Origin: Romboutsia sedimentorum
GTDB taxonomy: Bacteria; Bacillota; Clostridia; Peptostreptococcales; Peptostreptococcaceae
Direction: 5' to 3'
NCBI RefSeq assembly: GCF_030131845.1
Contig: NZ_JASKYM010000004.1
Coordinates: 62,001 to 126,000, forward strand
Length of the DNA stretch: 64,000 nucleotides
Part shown: piece by piece, positions 43,694-51,720 of the stretch
Numbering within the stretch: the first letter of the stretch is position 1
How the letters are laid out: each line of letters opens with the position of its first letter
Notes under the pieces: model-generated
Database searches by the model: none
The model's input: the letters and a program-made list of their open reading frames with translations, nothing else
Told to the model about the DNA's origin: nothing
Program-made: the position numbers and the translations under genes

Positions 43694-44230
43694 TTATTCT
43701 ACTTTCCCTAGAGTGTTAAAAGGGTACATCCTTATCATAACCTTACCAATTATTTCATCTATATTTATTGGTCCTAGATTAGGTTGTCTACTATCTCCAC
43801 TATTTGGTCTGTTGTCCCCCATAGCAAATATATGATTATTAGGAATTATCATATCTATATCTCCGTCAGTATAAACATCCTTTAAATATTCTTCACTTAA
43901 TACTTTGTCGTTTATTATAACCTTATTATCTTTTATAACTATGTGTTCTCCAGGAATACCTATTACTCTTTTAACTAAGTCTTTATTTTTTCCGCTCGCC
44001 TCATCAACTAACTTAGTCTTAAATACTATTATGTCTCCCCTTTTAGGTGCTTTGTTCATATATGCTAATTTATTTACAAATAAATAATCTTTATCCTTTA
44101 ATGTCGGGTACATTGATTCCCCGCTTACTATTGTAGGTGCTACTACTGAGGTTATTACTGCTGCAAGTACTAATGCAAAGGCTATTGTTTTAACCCATTC
44201 AAAAATTTCTTTTTTTAATTTAGCGCTCAT
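43694..44230 (-). CDS. lepB: Signal peptidase I
   Basis: This membrane serine protease removes signal peptides of exported proteins. The 178-residue product has one N-terminal helix (about residues 11-33) and the catalytic Ser in SGESMYPTL. The general base Lys is in LVKRVIGIPGEH, and FAMGDNRPNSGDSR is box E. The short length and single helix are typical of Gram-positive SipS-type enzymes. It stands alone; the terminator on its 3' side is right after the stop. Confidence 0.95.
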   Translation of the reverse strand: MSAKLKKEIFEWVKTIAFALVLAAVITSVVAPTIVSGESMYPTLKDKDYLFVNKLAYMNKAPKRGDIIVFKTKLVDEASGKNKDLVKRVIGIPGEHIVIKDNKVIINDKVLSEEYLKDVYTDGDIDMIIPNNHIFAMGDNRPNSGDSRQPNLGPINIDEIIGKVMIRMYPFNTLGKVE

Positions 44231-44316
44231 AATTTACTCCTTAAATTATATTTTCTATTACATTTTACCATAAAAAACCCTTATTTAAAAATTTTTATAT
44301 GTCTTAGCTAAATCAA

Positions 44317-44343
44317 AGAAGCTATCCTAAAAAAGATAGCTTT
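44317..44343 (-). terminator. Intrinsic terminator after the glycosylase gene
   Basis: AAAGCTATC and GATAGCTTC pair on the minus strand around TTTTTTAG; the hairpin abuts the glycosylase stop codon. Confidence 0.7.
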
Positions 44344-44345
44344 AC

Positions 44346-44978
44346 TTATTTATATGCACTTACATATTTATTATCTTTTATAAAAAATCTCCATAAATAA
44401 TCTTTGGCTTCTTGTGCATAATCTATGTTTATTCTTTTGCTAGTTTGTATGTCTATTTTATCATTACTGTATACTTTTTTATCATCTTCATAATAAAAAT
44501 CACTTATATATAATTCATTATCTAAAATGCTTTTAGCATTTAGATTTTTGTCTATTTTAAGCGCCATACAAAGCTTCCCTGGACCATTGCTTATATTCTT
44601 TCTTTGATAGGTTGTTAAGTCGCTATATTCCTTTTTAAATCTATTAAATGCTATTTCTTCTATTCCTTTTATGGGCTCAACTGCTCTTATTAATACGCAT
44701 TCTGGTACATTTTCTTTGTTTGCAGATATATTTAAACAGTAATACATTCCATAAATTAAGTATACATATATACGCCCACCCTCTAGATATAGTGGCTTTG
44801 TTCTTTCGCTTCTTTTGTCCCCATATACATGAGCTCCCTTATCATTTATTCCCATATAGCTTTCAGTTTCTACTATTTTAGTCACTATTGTTTTACCATC
44901 ATAGTTTCTAATTAAATATTTGCCTAAAATACTTTTAGCTAACTCTAGACCATCTTTTTTAAAATATTCTTTATCCAT
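44346..44978 (-). CDS. 3-methyladenine DNA glycosylase (AAG/MPG family)
   Basis: The 210-residue enzyme excises alkylated bases from DNA. The family segments are KSILGKYLIRNYDGKTIV, TESYMGINDKGAHVYG, RSERTKPLYLEGGRIYVYLI and YGMYYCLNIS (the intercalating tyrosine region), then GPGKLCMAL. The length is close to the ~200 typical of bacterial Mpg proteins. The ATG lies 24 bases after the EFR1 gene stop, with AAAGGAAAT before it, so it may be the last gene of the MarR-controlled unit. Confidence 0.92.
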   Translation of the reverse strand: MDKEYFKKDGLELAKSILGKYLIRNYDGKTIVTKIVETESYMGINDKGAHVYGDKRSERTKPLYLEGGRIYVYLIYGMYYCLNISANKENVPECVLIRAVEPIKGIEEIAFNRFKKEYSDLTTYQRKNISNGPGKLCMALKIDKNLNAKSILDNELYISDFYYEDDKKVYSNDKIDIQTSKRINIDYAQEAKDYLWRFFIKDNKYVSAYK

Positions 44979-45002
44979 TGTATTTCCTTTCTTTTGCTTA
45001 AA

Positions 45003-45770
45003 TTATTCTATATATTCATTTATATTATATTGTTCATATTTTTTATTTTTATAATTTATAGCATTTTTAGGACAGCTATGAATGCATTTCATACAAGCCA
45101 TACATTTATTATCAAATTTTATAGTTTTATCTTTTTCAAATCTTATATTATTTTGTGGGCAGTTTTTAACACATAAGCCACACTTTATACAATTTTCATC
45201 AGCTGACAAATTTTTGCCTATAAACTTTGCCATAATTGAAAAAGTTTCTGCTAATAAATCTTTTCCTAATACACCCTTGTTCTCCATATTTTCTAATGAT
45301 AAACTTTCTTTTTTAATCTTATCAACTAAAATATCTAATTGCTTATTTGTGTTGTTTATCATATCTTCAACTTCTTTTTTAGTATTTTTAGGATATTTTC
45401 CAAAGTAAAAATTCCTAGGCATTACATATGTTTCTTTAGCTAATATATTATATCCTTTTTTGTTTAATTTTTTAGCTAATGAATCAACCCCATGAGCATT
45501 TATAAGCCCCGCTGATGTTGAGTACACTATACAATTAGCATTTTTGTTTTCTACATTTCTAAGTACCCATCTTATAAGTTTTTCAGGTACATTACTTGCA
45601 TAAATTGGGCCACCTATAATTAAAAGTTCTACATCTTCATCTATTTTAGGATTTTTGTCTATACTCTCTATTTTTACTTTATCTCCATTGTCTTTTAATT
45701 TTTCTCCTATATATTTTGCTATATATTCTGAGTTTCCAGTTCCTGAAAAATGTATTATATTTACTTTCAT
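45003..45770 (-). CDS. EFR1-family flavodoxin-ferredoxin fusion protein
   Basis: Residues 1 to about 150 are flavodoxin-like: IIHFSGTGNSEYIAKYI (FMN phosphate loop), LLIIGGPIYASNVPEKLI. Residues about 190-240 carry two [4Fe-4S] motifs, CIKCGLCVKNCP and CMACMKCIHSCP. This matches the EFR1 family of anaerobes, an electron-transfer module of unknown partner. It is 10 bases downstream of a MarR-type regulator gene and likely shares the operator described at 46248-46277. Confidence 0.88.
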   Translation of the reverse strand: MKVNIIHFSGTGNSEYIAKYIGEKLKDNGDKVKIESIDKNPKIDEDVELLIIGGPIYASNVPEKLIRWVLRNVENKNANCIVYSTSAGLINAHGVDSLAKKLNKKGYNILAKETYVMPRNFYFGKYPKNTKKEVEDMINNTNKQLDILVDKIKKESLSLENMENKGVLGKDLLAETFSIMAKFIGKNLSADENCIKCGLCVKNCPQNNIRFEKDKTIKFDNKCMACMKCIHSCPKNAINYKNKKYEQYNINEYIE

Positions 45771-45780
45771 ATTGTGCCTC

Positions 45781-46221
45781 CTAAAGTTTTTTTTCAGATA
45801 AATTATTTTTCATTTTATTTAATGTATTTAATGTATTAGTAAGTGATTCTTCATCTAAATCTTTAATCATCTCTTTATGAATTTCTTTTAATATTTTTTC
45901 TATGTTAAACATTTCTTCATAAGCTTTTGGTGTTAAAACTACTTGTTTTCTTCTTTGATCTATTGGATTTTGATTTATTTCAATAAATCCATTTTGTTTT
46001 AATTTAGCCAAATTTCTACTTGTATTTGCTTTGTTTATTCCCATCTCTTTTGAAAGTACATCTTGGTCTATTTCATCTTTTTCTTTTAATCTAAATAATG
46101 TCATAAGTGTTAGAATTTGACCTTGCCCTAAGTTTCTGTCTTTTAACTCTTCATCTAATCTTGTTTTTAATTCTTTAGAAATAAAGTATATCAAATCACC
46201 AATTGGTTCATATTTTCTCAT
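45781..46221 (-). CDS. MarR-family transcriptional regulator
   Basis: The 146-residue product has the MarR winged-helix core: LGQGQILTLMTLFRLKEKDE, 'LSKEMGINKANTSRNLAKLK' (recognition helix) and the wing QNPIDQRRKQVVLT. There are no cysteines that would point to a redox switch, so a ligand or the EFR1 protein state might be the signal. It heads an operon with EFR1 and probably represses its own promoter through a palindrome overlapping the -35 box. Confidence 0.9.
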   Translation of the reverse strand: MRKYEPIGDLIYFISKELKTRLDEELKDRNLGQGQILTLMTLFRLKEKDEIDQDVLSKEMGINKANTSRNLAKLKQNGFIEINQNPIDQRRKQVVLTPKAYEEMFNIEKILKEIHKEMIKDLDEESLTNTLNTLNKMKNNLSEKKL

Positions 46222-46247
46222 TGTAGTATCTCCTTATCTATAAAGTC

Positions 46248-46277
46248 ATTATATATTATATAAGTTGCGTGCGCAAC
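46248..46277 (-). promoter_or_regulatory. MarR/EFR1 promoter with palindromic operator over the -35 box
   Basis: On the minus strand TTGCGC (46271-46276) and TATAAT (46248-46253) are 17 bases apart, 27 bases from the MarR start. GTTGCG-TG-CGCAAC (46264-46277) is a perfect palindrome that covers the -35 box. It is the expected position for a MarR repressor site. Confidence 0.78.
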
Positions 46278-46317
46278 ATTTTTATTATTTTATTATATCT
46301 TGAATATATTTACACAT

Positions 46318-46372
46318 AAAACAGTGCCTATTTAATAATAAAATTATTTTTAGACACTGTTTTTGTTTTATT
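46318..46372. terminator. Probable terminator at the end of the methyltransferase operon
   Basis: On the minus strand AAAACAGTGTCT pairs with AGGCACTGTTTT (12 bp, one G-U) around an AT loop, 25-80 bases after the last gene. The T-run is short on this strand and better on the plus strand. Confidence 0.55.
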
Positions 46373-46396
46373 AAATTTCAAATATATTCTTTTAAT

Positions 46397-47269
46397 TTAA
46401 TGAATTTTTATATTATATAATAAAGATTCAGTTATTTTATAAGGAGTTCTTTTCATACAGTTATGACCTATGAAAATATTGCCTTTATCTTTTGTAGATA
46501 TTAATTCACATATAGCTTGTCCATATGTTATATCTTTACTGTAATCTAATTTTTTAGATTCACAAAATCCGTAAAATTCTAAAGATGTAGAAGTTTTCCC
46601 ACAAAGATGGATGATAGTATCATCCAGGGCATCGTCTAGCTTATTTAAAAGCCTTTTAATAGTGTTTCCCACTATCTCTTTATAAACTCTAGGTCCAACT
46701 ATTTCTATTGATGCTACAGGGTCGCTAAAGGAAATCATATTAACTCCATTTTGGTTTGCACCTACAGCATAATCCACTATATTATCTTCAATAATTTTAA
46801 GTATATTATCTACTTTACTTTTATCTTTTCTTAATGCTTTATAAAAGTATTTTTGCTCTATTAATAAAGCTATTATAGTAAAAGGTCCACAAATATTTAA
46901 AACTACTTTTTCATCTTTATTTTTCAAAATAGAAATAGCATCTAAAACTTCTTTTATTCTACCTTTACTCAAATCTATTTTGGATATTTTTAATAAATCT
47001 TTTATATCATCAAATGCATAATTTCCTACTCTAGGACAATTTTTTTCATCTCCAAGATTTATATTTGCCCCCATAGCTTGTGCTTCAACAGTTGTACAAA
47101 ATGGAAGCTTACAGAAAGTATCCTTTTTATATTCTTTTAATTTTTGTGATATATATGAAATATCATTTGAATTTGTATGTAAATCTGGAAATTTCAAATT
47201 CGTATTAATTATAAGTTCTGCTGGTATATTTTCATTGTCATTTTGGCTACATTTAAATATTTTATCCAT
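46397..47269 (-). CDS. UroD/MtaA-family methyltransferase, short paralog (third of the operon)
   Basis: The 290-residue protein has the UroD-type TIM barrel and a zinc site of the MtaA group: His221 and Cys223 (HLCGK) and Cys271 (GHNC). It shares PFCTTVEAQAMGAN with the 339-residue paralog (PFCMTVEAESMGAG). It lacks about 20 N-terminal residues including the TPKERL motif found in the other two. Related proteins transfer methyl groups between a substrate or thiol and a Co(I)/Co(III) corrinoid. It could be a partner subunit, a second methyl acceptor enzyme or a decaying copy. It is the last gene of the operon, 10 bases after the CobW stop. Confidence 0.75.
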   Translation of the reverse strand: MDKIFKCSQNDNENIPAELIINTNLKFPDLHTNSNDISYISQKLKEYKKDTFCKLPFCTTVEAQAMGANINLGDEKNCPRVGNYAFDDIKDLLKISKIDLSKGRIKEVLDAISILKNKDEKVVLNICGPFTIIALLIEQKYFYKALRKDKSKVDNILKIIEDNIVDYAVGANQNGVNMISFSDPVASIEIVGPRVYKEIVGNTIKRLLNKLDDALDDTIIHLCGKTSTSLEFYGFCESKKLDYSKDITYGQAICELISTKDKGNIFIGHNCMKRTPYKITESLLYNIKIH

Positions 47270-47279
47270 AATTTTTAAC

Positions 47280-48194
47280 CTACTTAAATATATTTTTTAA
47301 TTTATCCTTTTGTAATTTGCTACCTATAATACAGATTTTAGAATTTGTTTTTATATCGCTTTCTTTAATGTTATATTGTCCATTTACATAATTAAATTCT
47401 AATGTATTATCTAATACAGAGTTTAAAAAGCCTTTTGCCCTTAATATTTTTCCGTACTTTCCATTACTAAAATCATCAAATATTTCTTTTATTTTTTGTG
47501 TTTCATTGATTTTAAAATTAGATATAGAAACACTACTTATAGATTTCATATTTGTAGAGAGCAAATCATAGTTTTTAATTTTTTTATATTTCTCATCAGC
47601 ATTATTTTTCATATTATCTACTAGCAAATCTTCTACTAATAAATCATCCCAATTTTTATTTATTATGTCTACATTTTGATTTAAACTTTTAAGTGACTTT
47701 ACTATATTATCTCTATTTTCATCTTCCAAAAACTGATTTTTACTAAGTAAAAGTGTTTTTGAGTTTAAAATTTGATCTTCGAAAAATTCTCCAAAGTTAT
47801 CTCTGTAGTCAAAATAATTAATAGCATCCACCACAGTTACCAAAGAATTTATGCTAAAGTTTGATTTAATTTCGTCATTGTTAATCATTGATAATATTTC
47901 ACTTAGCATTGCTATTCCTGTTGGTTCAATAATTATACGGTCTGGATTAAATTCTTTAACTACTTTTAAAATAGTATCTTTAAAGTTTAATTTCATGCTA
48001 CAACAGATACATCCATTTTGAAGTTCTATTATATCTAGTCCATCCTTTTTAATGATACTTGCATCTATTCCTATTTCACCAAATTCATTCTCTATTACTA
48101 CGACTTTTTCATGTTTATAAAAATCTAGAATTTTCTTTATTAAAGTTGTTTTTCCAGAACCTAAAAATCCTGAGATTATATCTAATTTTATCAT
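47280..48194 (-). CDS. CobW/COG0523-family metal-chaperone GTPase
   Basis: The 304-residue product has the P-loop GFLGSGKTTLIKKIL, the metal-binding C-x-C-C motif in NGCICCSM, and IEPTGIA (switch region). COG0523 GTPases deliver Zn, Co or Ni to target enzymes. Placement inside an operon of zinc-dependent methyltransferases and a corrinoid protein suggests that it loads zinc into the UroD-family enzymes (inference). I chose ATG 48194 (GAGGG 9 bases before) as the start; an in-frame ATG at 48221 lies inside the RACo gene. The C-terminal part is short compared with full CobW. Confidence 0.82.
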   Translation of the reverse strand: MIKLDIISGFLGSGKTTLIKKILDFYKHEKVVVIENEFGEIGIDASIIKKDGLDIIELQNGCICCSMKLNFKDTILKVVKEFNPDRIIIEPTGIAMLSEILSMINNDEIKSNFSINSLVTVVDAINYFDYRDNFGEFFEDQILNSKTLLLSKNQFLEDENRDNIVKSLKSLNQNVDIINKNWDDLLVEDLLVDNMKNNADEKYKKIKNYDLLSTNMKSISSVSISNFKINETQKIKEIFDDFSNGKYGKILRAKGFLNSVLDNTLEFNYVNGQYNIKESDIKTNSKICIIGSKLQKDKLKNIFK

Positions 48195-48205
48195 TATTTT
48201 TCCCT

Positions 48206-49999
48206 CTAAAACTTTAAACAATCTGTAAAAAGTCTTTCGTACCCTTCTTCAGTTGATAATTCACAATAACTTATATCCTTTGCAATACACTCCATCTCTT
48301 TTCTAATATCCTTAGAAAGTAAAGTCATTATAGCTCCAGTTTTTGATGAATTCCCAATGTATCTAATCTTTTCTTTTAGTTCTTTTGGAATAATACCTAC
48401 TCCTACTAAACTTTGTACGCTAAGATGCTTTCCAAATTGACCAGCAATGATAACTTCATCTAAATCTTTAATATCTATATTCATACTATTAAGCAGTGCA
48501 TAAAAGCCTGATAATATAGCTCCTTTTGCTAATTGAACTTGTCTTATATCACTTTGTGTTATTGCTATTTGTGGATTTTGAGTATCTAGTACAAATCTTC
48601 TTTTCTTATTTTCATCTATTATATTTTCACTTAGATGCTTTAAATTGTTATCTTTTTCTATCATAGATTTTTTATTTATTCTACCAGTGCTTCCTATAAG
48701 TTTTAATCTTGCCATTTCACTTATTGCATCTATAATTCCACTTCCACATAATCCTTTAGGTTTTGTATTTCCTATAACTTTAGTTTCTATAAATTCGCCA
48801 ATTTTTATATTTTCAATTGCACCTTCTCCTGCTCTCATACCACAACTTATGTTCATACCCTCTAGGGCAGGTCCAGCAGCACAAGAACAAGATGATAGTT
48901 CTGAATTTTTTGATACAACTATTTCTCCATTTGTACCTATATCTATAAATAAAATATTTTTTTTAGTTTTATGTAAGTCACAAACACAAATCCCCGAAAC
49001 AATATCTGCTCCTATATAACTTGATACTCCTGGTAATAAGTAAGCTCTTCCAAATGAAGATATATTTATTCCTAGGTCCATAGCTTTTATACTTTTTCCA
49101 CTTATAAATACTGGTGAGTATGGCGCTTTCCCTATTGAATTAGGATTTATTTTAAGTAGTATATGCATCATTGTAGTATTTGCAGCAACTGCTAATTCAT
49201 ATATATTTTCTTTATTTATATTATTTTTTTCACATAACTTAATAATTAAACTATTTATACAATCTATAATACTTTTATTTAATATTTCTAAGCCATTTTC
49301 ATTAGTTTTGGCAAAGTTTATTCTAGATAAAACATCTAATCCGTATTCCTTTTGAGGATTTATATCACTTTCACAATCAATCTCACACTGTTTGTTTATA
49401 TCTATAAGAGAAGCAACTACTGTAGTTGTTCCTATATCCAAAGCTATTGAATATAAATTTTCAGTAGTATCTTCGCACTCTATACCTATTACTTTTTCAT
49501 CTAAATAAACGACTGTACAATTATCTTTTTCAAAAATACTTGGAATAGATTTTAAAATATCGTAATCATTATTTATATTTATATTTTGTTTTTCTAAAAT
49601 TTCTTCTAACGATATATTATTTTCTAATGTAGGCTTGTTTAGTTTAAAAGCTTTTTTTGAAAGCATTGGAGATTTATTAAACTCTGGCATATAACCTTCT
49701 GTTAAAATTTTATGATTTTTATCTTCACTTTTAATAAATTCTGCAGTTATATCTCCCTTAGGATAAACTAAACAACCTAGTCTCACATTGTTTTTTAATT
49801 CTTCTTTATTTAAAAATTTTAATTCCTCATCAGTTAAATCATCTACACTTCCATCTACTACTTTTATCTTACATTTGCCACAAGTCCCTTTTCCGCCACA
49901 AGGACTTTCCATACCCAATTTATTTAATTGTATTATATTTAAAAGACTATTTCCTTTTTCAAATTTATATTTTTTATTATTTATATATAAGTAATTCAT
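48206..49999 (-). CDS. RACo-type reductive activator of corrinoid protein
   Basis: The 597-residue protein has an N-terminal [2Fe-2S] ferredoxin domain (Cys34, Cys40, Cys43, Cys76) and a short linker. From about residue 185 it has an ASKHA ATPase fold of the DUF4445 family (ALDIGTTTVVASLIDI, FIDIGTNGEIVV, AGPALEGMNISCGMRAGEGA, GNSSKTGAIMTLLS). RACo enzymes use ATP to reduce inactive Co(II) corrinoid back to Co(I). Its presence shows that the neighbouring corrinoid protein is a redox-sensitive methyl carrier. It follows the second methyltransferase by 12 bases. Confidence 0.92.
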   Translation of the reverse strand: MNYLYINNKKYKFEKGNSLLNIIQLNKLGMESPCGGKGTCGKCKIKVVDGSVDDLTDEELKFLNKEELKNNVRLGCLVYPKGDITAEFIKSEDKNHKILTEGYMPEFNKSPMLSKKAFKLNKPTLENNISLEEILEKQNININNDYDILKSIPSIFEKDNCTVVYLDEKVIGIECEDTTENLYSIALDIGTTTVVASLIDINKQCEIDCESDINPQKEYGLDVLSRINFAKTNENGLEILNKSIIDCINSLIIKLCEKNNINKENIYELAVAANTTMMHILLKINPNSIGKAPYSPVFISGKSIKAMDLGINISSFGRAYLLPGVSSYIGADIVSGICVCDLHKTKKNILFIDIGTNGEIVVSKNSELSSCSCAAGPALEGMNISCGMRAGEGAIENIKIGEFIETKVIGNTKPKGLCGSGIIDAISEMARLKLIGSTGRINKKSMIEKDNNLKHLSENIIDENKKRRFVLDTQNPQIAITQSDIRQVQLAKGAILSGFYALLNSMNIDIKDLDEVIIAGQFGKHLSVQSLVGVGIIPKELKEKIRYIGNSSKTGAIMTLLSKDIRKEMECIAKDISYCELSTEEGYERLFTDCLKF

Positions 50000-50011
50000 A
50001 AAATACCTCTT

Positions 50012-51031
50012 TTAGCTTTTATATTGTTTTGCACATTCTACTAAAACTTTAATGTTATCAAGCTTACTTCTTACCCCTATTCCACAAGCTGGAGATAATA
50101 TATCTACCCCACTTTTTAGACATTCATTAGAAATATTTTTTAAACTTTCTTTGCTTGAATTTTCAATTGCGAATGTACTAACATTTCCCATAATAACTTT
50201 ACCTGAAACATTTTCGATAACTTGTTTAGCATTAGTTATAGAGTCAAAACTAACTGCATCACTGTGTAAGTCGTTTAATTCATTGTATATACTTTTTAGT
50301 TTCCCACATATATGTATAATAGTTCCACCTTTTGCATATGCTTTTAATTCATCTATTATCTTATTTAAATATGGAGTTGCAAACTCACTAAAAGTTTTAG
50401 CACCAAGTATTTCTCCTGTACCGCTTGGGTCTGATATCGTTAAGATATCTGCTCCAGCTTCTAATTGAGCTTTCCCAAATATTATAAGATTTTCTGTTAC
50501 AAACTCCATAAACTCATGAGCTTGTTCTTTCTTTTTTCTTAATTCTTTATAATAAGTCATAGGTTCCATAAGTGATGATGCTAAACTTACTGGACCTGTT
50601 AAATTTGCTATTATAGGAACATCATCGTTTTTTTCTTTTAGTATTTTTATAGCATCTATAACTACTTTTGCTCTTCCTTCATTAACATCTATTTTTTTTA
50701 ATTCTCTCCAACTTACAACAGATTCTATTGAGTATTTTATAACTCTAGGTTCAGTAATTTTTGTTCCCATATATACTCCAGCTCCCATACTTTCAGCTTC
50801 TACAGTCATACAAAATGGAACTCCAAAGTTTTCAAAACCATTATTTTTATACATACCTATAGTTAAATCTGCCATCATATTAGAATCACTATGAGCCATT
50901 GGCCAAAAGACACCCTCTATGTCCATAACGTCCTCAACTATCATATTCATCATCCCACCAGGACAAATACAAGGTTTTCTATCTACAGCTTCTCCTCTTA
51001 AAACTTTATATAACCTTTCTTTTGGAGTCAT
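50012..51031 (-). CDS. UroD/MtaA-family corrinoid methyltransferase (second of the operon)
   Basis: The 339-residue TIM-barrel protein starts with MTPKERLYKVLRGEAVDRKP, typical of the family. Zinc ligands are His240, Cys242 (IIHICGK) and Cys316 (ILSPACGIG). In methanogens such proteins (MtaA/MtbA) move methyl from the corrinoid to coenzyme M; in bacteria, homologues act in O-demethylation and chloromethane use. Here it could be the enzyme that loads methyl onto the corrinoid or the one that removes it. Its ATG overlaps the corrinoid gene's stop by one base, so the pair is coupled. Confidence 0.85.
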   Translation of the reverse strand: MTPKERLYKVLRGEAVDRKPCICPGGMMNMIVEDVMDIEGVFWPMAHSDSNMMADLTIGMYKNNGFENFGVPFCMTVEAESMGAGVYMGTKITEPRVIKYSIESVVSWRELKKIDVNEGRAKVVIDAIKILKEKNDDVPIIANLTGPVSLASSLMEPMTYYKELRKKKEQAHEFMEFVTENLIIFGKAQLEAGADILTISDPSGTGEILGAKTFSEFATPYLNKIIDELKAYAKGGTIIHICGKLKSIYNELNDLHSDAVSFDSITNAKQVIENVSGKVIMGNVSTFAIENSSKESLKNISNECLKSGVDILSPACGIGVRSKLDNIKVLVECAKQYKS

Positions 51032-51708
51032 TATACCACCTCTTCATACATAGCTTTTTTCTTAATTATTAGTTCTTTTGCAAGTTTTGCAGCTTTTGAC
51101 GCTTCATGTGCATATCCGTCTGCTCCTATTTCATTTGCAAAACTTTGTGATATAGGTCCGCCACCTACCATTACAACAAATTTCTCACGAATATCTTCTT
51201 TATTTAATAATTCTATAACTGATTGCATATTATCCATAGTAGTTGTCATAAGAGTAGATAATCCTATTAAGTCAGCGTTTACTTCTTTTGCTTTATTTAT
51301 AAAATCTATACAAGGAACGTCTCTGCCTAAGTCGTAAACTTCAAATCCAGAAGTTTCTAGCATTATTTTAAATAAGTTTTTACCAATATCGTGTGTATCT
51401 CCTTCAACAACTCCTACTACTGCTTTATAACTTTCTTTAGTTGAATCTTTTTTTATGTGTGGTTTTAATATGTTTATTCCCTCATACATAGCATCTGAAC
51501 ATAATAAAAGTTCAGGGATATAATATTCTTCTTCTTCATATAATTTTCCTGATTCTTCCATACCATAAGCCAATCCTTTAGATATTCCTTCATATGCTTC
51601 AAATCCATTTTCTATATACTCTTTAGCTATATCTACTACAACTTCATCTTCCATTTCTACAACACAATCTGATAATTTTTTTAATAATTCTTGTTTTACA
51701 TTTGACAT
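51031..51708 (-). CDS. Corrinoid (B12-binding) methyl-carrier protein
   Basis: The 225-residue protein has an N-terminal helical cap domain (about residues 1-90) and a Rossmann B12-binding domain. The cobalt-ligating His is His106 in GDTHDIG (D-x-H-x-x-G), followed by GLSTLMTTTM and VGGGPIS, the usual corrinoid pocket. It shuttles methyl groups between two methyltransferases. It lies between the first and second UroD-family enzymes and upstream of RACo. This order is typical of a methyl-transfer system. Confidence 0.95.
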   Translation of the reverse strand: MSNVKQELLKKLSDCVVEMEDEVVVDIAKEYIENGFEAYEGISKGLAYGMEESGKLYEEEEYYIPELLLCSDAMYEGINILKPHIKKDSTKESYKAVVGVVEGDTHDIGKNLFKIMLETSGFEVYDLGRDVPCIDFINKAKEVNADLIGLSTLMTTTMDNMQSVIELLNKEDIREKFVVMVGGGPISQSFANEIGADGYAHEASKAAKLAKELIIKKKAMYEEVV

Positions 51709-51720
51709 TATAATCTCCCC

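Noticed and set aside
46264-46277. The GTTGCGTGCGCAAC palindrome as a transcription terminator
   Set aside because: Only a 2-base loop, no T-run on the relevant strand, and it sits at the -35 position of a good promoter.
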